Shown here in pieces: positions 9,945-14,639 of a stretch of 14,639 nucleotides of DNA (the stretch's first letter is position 1; each line of letters opens with the position of its first letter). The DNA lies in contig DATDMG010000572.1 of the NCBI GenBank assembly GCA_036518955.1, forward strand, positions 1 through 14,639, in the 5' to 3' direction. The translations under genes were made by a program, and so were the position numbers. Source of the stretch: DATDMG01 sp036518955. GTDB lineage: Bacteria; Actinomycetota; Actinomycetes; Actinomycetales; Kineosporiaceae. The notes beneath the pieces are model-generated. The model had not been told where the DNA came from and did no database searches. It saw only the letters and a list, made by a program, of their open reading frames with translations.

Positions 9945-10188
9945 TACATCCGCAGGATTCCGGACGGCATCACAGGCACCGGTCTTATCGGACGCGCCGG
10001 AAGGGGCGCCCGATCGCTCCACATCATCACCGCTTTCCGCCGCTACGTCATACATTCTCGGTGGTCGGGGGGTGTAACTCACGTCCCGATACTGGGACCG
10101 AGGTCCCGAGGCCTTCGGATACCCCGGTACCTATCGTCAAGCCCGGGCCGGCGTTCGCCGGTGCCCAGGGACGTCACCGGGAGATTCA
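9945..10188. promoter_or_regulatory. Divergent acyP/cydA control region with inverted repeats
   Basis: This region separates the acylphosphatase gene (minus) from cydA (plus). On the minus strand TTACAC (10077-10072) and TGTATG (10054-10049) are spaced 17 bases and could form a weak promoter for the acylphosphatase gene. Toward cydA there is a 14-bp inverted repeat, GGGACCGAGGTCCC (10094-10107), preceded by GTCCC (10083-10087), which can pair with the same left arm. A GC-rich hairpin follows at 10142-10170. The cydA ribosome binding site GGGAG is at 10179-10183. Oxygen- or redox-dependent control is expected for cyd genes, but I find no clear Rex-type (TGTGAA-N6-TTCACA) or CRP-type palindrome. 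Confidence 0.45.
10142..10170 (+). other. GC-rich stem-loop in the putative cydA 5' leader
   Basis: The core CCGGCGTTCGCCGG (10148-10161) is a perfect inverted repeat. An outer stem can form from CCCGGGC (10142-10148) with GCCC and GGG (10163-10166 and 10168-10170), using small bulges. It ends nine bases before the GGGAG ribosome binding site of cydA. If the cydA transcript begins upstream of it, the hairpin would be in the 5' leader and could affect stability or ribosome access. Structure is seen; function is inferred. Confidence 0.45.
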
Positions 10189-11634
10189 GTGAGCGCGCTC
10201 GACCTGTCACGGTGGCAGTTCGGCATCACCACCGTCTACCACTTCATCTTCGTACCCCTGACCATCGGCCTGGCACCGATGGTCGCGATCATGCAGACCG
10301 CATGGGTCCGTACCGGCAACCAGCACTGGCTGCGGATGACGAAGTTCTTCGGCAAGCTGTTCCTGATCAACTTCGCCATGGGCGTGGTGACCGGCATTGT
10401 GCAGGAGTTCCAGTTCGGGATGAACTGGAGCGAATACTCACGATTCGTCGGCGATGTGTTCGGCGCCCCACTGGCCCTCGAGGCGCTGATCGCTTTCTTC
10501 ATGGAGTCGACATTCCTCGGACTGTGGATCTTCGGCTGGGACCGGCTGTCCCCGAAGGTGCACCTGGCGACCATCTGGCTCGCTGCGATCGGCATCAACA
10601 CCTCAGCCTATTTCATCATCGCGGCGAACTCGTTCATGCAACACCCGGTCGGCGTGGTCTACAACGCACAGACCAAGCGTGCCGAGCTGAAGAGCATCGT
10701 CGACGTGCTGACCAACCCCACCACGCTCGCCGCCTTCCCGCACACCGTGACGGCGGCCTTCGTGACCGCCGGCACCTTCGTCGCGGGGATCGCGGGCTGG
10801 TGGGCCGTGCGCACCGGGCGGCACGACCAGCCCGAGGAGGCGGCCGCCTACCGGCCGGCCCTGCGGCTGGGGCTCGTCGTCCTGCTCATCGCCGGGGTCG
10901 GCGTGGCGATCACGGGTGACGTGCAGGGCAAGCTGATGTTCCAGCAGCAGCCGATGAAGATGGCCGCCGCGGAGGCCCTGTGCACCACCGAGTCCGGTGC
11001 CGGGTTCAGCGTGTTCGCGGTCGGCGACGTGCAGAACAACTGCGACGTCAGGCAGTTGCGCGTCCCCGGCCTCACCTCGTTCCTCGCGACCGGCGACGTC
11101 AACGCGACCGTGAAGGGTGTCCGGCAGCTCCAGGACGAGTACGCGGCCAGGTACGGCGGCGACCCGGCGAGCTACGTGCCGATGCTGCCGGTGACCTACT
11201 GGTCGTTCCGGCTGATGATCGGGTTCGGCGTGTTCAGCGCCGCGCTCGCCCTGGCCGGGTTGTGGCTGACCCGGCGGGGCACGACGCCGACGGGTCGGCG
11301 CTTCGGGCAGCTCGCCGTGCTGTCCCTGCCGATGCCGTTCCTGGCGAGCGCCACCGGCTGGATCTTCACCGAGATGGGCCGGCAGCCGTGGATCGTCGCC
11401 CCGAACCCGACGGGTGACCCCGGTGTCCGGCTGACGACGTCGACCGCGGTGTCCCCCTACAACGACGTCCCCAGCGTCGCGCTGTCCCTGGTCGTCTTCA
11501 CTCTGCTGTACGGCGTCCTGGCCGCCGTCTGGTACGGGTTGATGAAGCGCTACACGCTCGAGGGGGCACCTGGAGTGTCCGCCACCGACGCGGCCGGCTC
11601 GGACGCCGACGCCCCGCTCGCCTTCGCCTACTGA
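10189..11634 (+). CDS. cydA: Cytochrome bd quinol oxidase subunit I
   Basis: 481 residues from a GTG with GGGAG five bases upstream. CydA binds all three haems of the bd oxidase and oxidises (mena)quinol while reducing oxygen to water at the membrane. Expected ligands are present: H18 in TTVYHFIF (haem d side), H185 in AAFPHTVTAA and M343 in RLMIGFG (haem b558). E98 and E106 (LALEALIAFFMEST) match the conserved proton-path Glu residues. The quinol-binding Q-loop holds GKLMFQQQPMKMAAAEAL with the conserved Lys/Glu pair five apart (K257, E262); the loop is short, which explains why the protein is smaller than E. coli CydA. The block GWIFTEMGRQPW (390-401) is the family hallmark. About nine membrane helices are visible. 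It leads cydABDC and lies 39 bases before cydB. Confidence 0.98.
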   Translation: MSALDLSRWQFGITTVYHFIFVPLTIGLAPMVAIMQTAWVRTGNQHWLRMTKFFGKLFLINFAMGVVTGIVQEFQFGMNWSEYSRFVGDVFGAPLALEALIAFFMESTFLGLWIFGWDRLSPKVHLATIWLAAIGINTSAYFIIAANSFMQHPVGVVYNAQTKRAELKSIVDVLTNPTTLAAFPHTVTAAFVTAGTFVAGIAGWWAVRTGRHDQPEEAAAYRPALRLGLVVLLIAGVGVAITGDVQGKLMFQQQPMKMAAAEALCTTESGAGFSVFAVGDVQNNCDVRQLRVPGLTSFLATGDVNATVKGVRQLQDEYAARYGGDPASYVPMLPVTYWSFRLMIGFGVFSAALALAGLWLTRRGTTPTGRRFGQLAVLSLPMPFLASATGWIFTEMGRQPWIVAPNPTGDPGVRLTTSTAVSPYNDVPSVALSLVVFTLLYGVLAAVWYGLMKRYTLEGAPGVSATDAAGSDADAPLAFAY

Positions 11635-11673
11635 CCCGCCCACCCACTGATCCACACTGACAGGAGAACGGTC

Positions 11674-12708
<1,035 letters not shown>

Positions 12709-12725
12709 CCGAACCCTCCCCCGGA

Positions 12726-12757
12726 CGGCGGGGGCCGGGATCACCCGGCCCCCGCCG
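12726..12757 (+). terminator. Perfect 14-bp stem with ATCA loop between cydB and cydD
   Basis: Left arm 12726-12739 and right arm 12744-12757 are fully complementary over 14 base pairs, all G-C, around the four-base loop ATCA. No T-run follows; the next bases are GCCACGTCC. Actinobacterial terminators often lack a U-tract, so this may act as a partial terminator. It could also protect the 3' end of a cydAB message from decay, giving less cydDC than cydAB product. The structure is seen directly; its effect is inferred. Confidence 0.7.
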
Positions 12758-12783
12758 GCCACGTCCAGGGAAGGATGTACCCC

Positions 12784-14520
12784 GTGGCCCGCCCTCTCGA
12801 TCCCCGTCTGCTGCACCACGCCCGAGCGGCGCGCGGGTACGTCGTCCTGACCGCCGGGCTCGGCCTGGTGACCGCCGGACTGGTCGCCGCCCAGGCGCTC
12901 CTGCTGGCCCGGATCATCGCCGGCGCGGTCTCGGACGGCGAGCGGCCGGCCGCGCTGACCGCTCCCCTGGTCTGGCTCGCCGCGGTGGTCGCCGGGCGGG
13001 CCACCGTCGCCTGGACGCAGGAGCGCTTCGCGCATCGGGCCGCGACGACCGTGGTCGCGCAACTGCGCGGGCAGGTGCTGGCGCACGTCGGCGCGTTGGG
13101 CCCCTCGGGGCTGGACGGCGACCGTGGACCGGCGATCACCACGCTCACCACCCGCGGGCTGGACGCGCTCGACGGCTACCTGGTGCGCTACCTGCCGCAG
13201 CTCCTGACGGCCGCCACGGTGACGCCCGCGCTGCTCGCCGTCGTCTGGTGGCACGACAGCCTCGCCGGGGTGACCATCCTCGTCACCCTGCCGCTGGTGC
13301 CCCTGTTCATGGTGCTCGTCGGCCGGTCCACCCAGGCTGCGGCCGACCGCCGGCTGCGCACCCTGCAGCGCCTCGGCGGCCAGGTGCTCGACCTGGTCGC
13401 CGGGCTGCCGACGCTGCGAGCGCTGGGCCGCGAGCGCGGGCAGGCGGTCCTCGTCCGGCGCAGCGGGGACGCCTACCGGCGCGCCACCATGCGCACGCTC
13501 CGCCAGGCCTTCCTGTCCGCGCTCGTGCTGGAGACCCTGACCACCGTCTCGGTCGCCCTCGTCGCGGTCGGGATCGGGCTGCGCCTGGTCTACTCCGAAC
13601 TGGACCTGCGCACCGGTCTGGCCGTGCTCGTCCTCGCCCCGGAGGTGTTCCTGCCCCTGCGGATGGTCGGGGTGCACTACCACGCGAGCGTCGACGGGGT
13701 GGCCGCCGCCACGGCGGCGTTCGCCGTCCTCGACCGGACGGCCCCGGTACCCGGCAGCCGGCCGTGCCCGGACCTGCGGACGTCCGTGATCCGCCTGGAA
13801 GGGGTCGGCGTCAGGCATCCGGGCCGGGACCGGGCCACCCCGAGCGGGCTGGACGTCGCCGTCCGGCCGGGCCACGTCGTCGCCCTGACCGGCCCGTCGG
13901 GAACCGGCAAGTCGACGGCCGTCCAGGTGCTCCTCGGCCTGCGCCGCCCCGACGCCGGCCGGGTCACCGTGACGGCCGCGGACGGCTCCCGGCACGATCT
14001 CGCGGACCTCGACCCGGCCGGCTGGTTCCGGCAGCTCACCTGGGTGGCCCAACGGCCCCTGCTGGTGCCCGGGACGCTCGCCGACAACCTGCGGCTGGCC
14101 GCCCCGGGCGCCACCGACCCGGAGCTGGCCGCGGCTGCCCGAGCCGGAGGGCTGGAGCCGGTGATCGCCGCGCTGCCGCAGGGGTGGGCGACGCGGATCG
14201 GGTCCGGGGGCCACGGACTCTCCGCGGGGCAACGCCAGCGCCTCGCGCTGGCCCGGGCGCTGGTGCGGCCGGCGGCCGTGGTCGTGCTGGACGAGCCGAC
14301 CGCCCACCTGGACGCCGGGACCGAGCAGCTGGTGCTGGACGCCGTCCGCGACCTGCGCGGGCGCGGCACGGGGGTGGTCCTGGTCGCGCACCGGCCGGCG
14401 CTGCTCGCCCTCGCGGACGAGGTGGTGCAGGTCAGCGACGGGCCGGACGGCGCGATCACGCGACCCGACCGGGTGGGCGCACGGCCGGACGGGGCGACCG
14501 CGCCGGTAGGTGCCCCGTGA
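12784..14520 (+). CDS. cydD: Cytochrome bd assembly ABC transporter subunit CydD
   Basis: 578 residues from the GTG at 12784, which has AAGGA eight bases upstream. The ATG at 12775 overlaps that site and is a less likely start. CydD pairs with CydC as a heterodimeric ABC transporter; the E. coli pair has been reported to export cysteine/glutathione and to bind haem, and is needed to mature cytochrome bd. About six membrane helices occupy the first 300 residues. The nucleotide-binding domain has Walker A GPSGTGKS (370-377), Q-loop WVAQRPLL, the signature LSAGQRQRLALARAL (from 479; LSAGQ in place of LSGGQ), Walker B VVVLDEPTAHLD (D503, E504) and H-loop H536. The tail after residue about 545 is low-complexity. 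The stop overlaps the cydC start (GTGA), indicating translational coupling. Confidence 0.96.
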   Translation: MARPLDPRLLHHARAARGYVVLTAGLGLVTAGLVAAQALLLARIIAGAVSDGERPAALTAPLVWLAAVVAGRATVAWTQERFAHRAATTVVAQLRGQVLAHVGALGPSGLDGDRGPAITTLTTRGLDALDGYLVRYLPQLLTAATVTPALLAVVWWHDSLAGVTILVTLPLVPLFMVLVGRSTQAAADRRLRTLQRLGGQVLDLVAGLPTLRALGRERGQAVLVRRSGDAYRRATMRTLRQAFLSALVLETLTTVSVALVAVGIGLRLVYSELDLRTGLAVLVLAPEVFLPLRMVGVHYHASVDGVAAATAAFAVLDRTAPVPGSRPCPDLRTSVIRLEGVGVRHPGRDRATPSGLDVAVRPGHVVALTGPSGTGKSTAVQVLLGLRRPDAGRVTVTAADGSRHDLADLDPAGWFRQLTWVAQRPLLVPGTLADNLRLAAPGATDPELAAAARAGGLEPVIAALPQGWATRIGSGGHGLSAGQRQRLALARALVRPAAVVVLDEPTAHLDAGTEQLVLDAVRDLRGRGTGVVLVAHRPALLALADEVVQVSDGPDGAITRPDRVGARPDGATAPVGAP

Positions 14521-14639
14521 TCCGGCGCTGGCGGGACGACCCCGTCGTCCGCGCGGTGCGCGCCCTGGACCCGGACCCGCGCCGAAGTGCGCTGGCCGTG
14601 CTCACCGGGACGGCCGCCCTGGGCAGCGCGGTCGGCCTG
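14517..14639 (+). CDS. cydC: Cytochrome bd assembly ABC transporter subunit CydC, N-terminal fragment
   Basis: Only the first 41 codons are inside the window. The GTG start overlaps the cydD stop by four bases (GTGA). The visible protein begins with a charged cytoplasmic stretch (IRRWRDDPVVRAVRALDPDP) and enters a first membrane helix (ALAVLTGTAALGSAVGL), as in other CydC proteins, which form the ABC exporter with CydD. No nucleotide-binding motif is visible yet, so the name rests on position after cydD and the N-terminal pattern. Confidence 0.87.
   Translation, partial: MIRRWRDDPVVRAVRALDPDPRRSALAVLTGTAALGSAVGL

Noticed and set aside
10072..10082. GTGTAACTCAC as a CRP- or Rex-type operator for cydA
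   Set aside because: The symmetric match is only GTG-N5-CAC. It lacks the TGTGA/TCACA spacing of CRP and the TGTGAA/TTCACA arms of Rex.
12775..12783. ATG at 12775 as the cydD start
   Set aside because: The purine-rich ribosome binding site directly abuts and overlaps this ATG, leaving no spacer; the GTG nine bases later has proper spacing. The difference is three residues.

Overview
The window looks like chromosomal DNA of a high-GC actinobacterium. Coding frames are strongly biased to G or C at third positions, GTG starts are common, and the gene complement fits: an actinobacterial-type membrane-anchored FtsY, an acylphosphatase-smc pair, a short-Q-loop cydABDC locus, and a TM-BON-OmpA protein like mycobacterial ArfA/OmpATb. 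A member of the Pseudonocardiales or a related order is plausible, but the sequence alone does not fix the genus. I see no insertion sequence, tRNA, rRNA, CRISPR array or other sign of recent mobility.

Left part (1-3776): two minus-strand genes overlap by 4 bases. One is an ArfA-like envelope protein (TM, BON, OmpA-like peptidoglycan-binding domain). The other is a membrane protein with an alanine/arginine/glutamate heptad coiled coil, cut by the window edge. A 353-bp spacer with an AT-rich island separates them from a divergent plus-strand gene. That gene encodes a multi-pass membrane protein with a SpoIIE/PP2C phosphatase domain, an RsbW-like kinase domain and a C-terminal tail of six 5-residue repeats. 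It would be a one-protein switch of the anti-sigma partner-switching type. No sigma factor or antagonist gene is visible beside it.

Middle part (3793-9944, all minus strand): acylphosphatase, smc, a small membrane protein of unknown function, then ftsY. Acylphosphatase-smc-ftsY is a familiar actinobacterial order. The membrane protein between smc and ftsY is the unusual piece, and it has its own AT-rich upstream region with an 8-bp direct repeat. SMC organises and condenses the chromosome, and FtsY is the receptor of the signal recognition particle.

Right part (10189-14639, plus strand): cydA, cydB, cydD and the first 41 codons of cydC. CydAB is the cytochrome bd quinol oxidase, and CydDC is the ABC exporter needed to assemble it. 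The upstream region shared with the acylphosphatase gene holds inverted repeats, and a GC-rich hairpin lies in the putative cydA leader. A perfect 14-bp stem with a 4-base loop sits between cydB and cydD and could reduce cydDC expression relative to cydAB.

Most of the window is ordinary housekeeping. The parts most worth a second look are the kinase/phosphatase protein with its repeat tail, the ArfA-like/coiled-coil pair, the membrane protein between smc and ftsY, and the RNA/DNA structures of the cyd locus.
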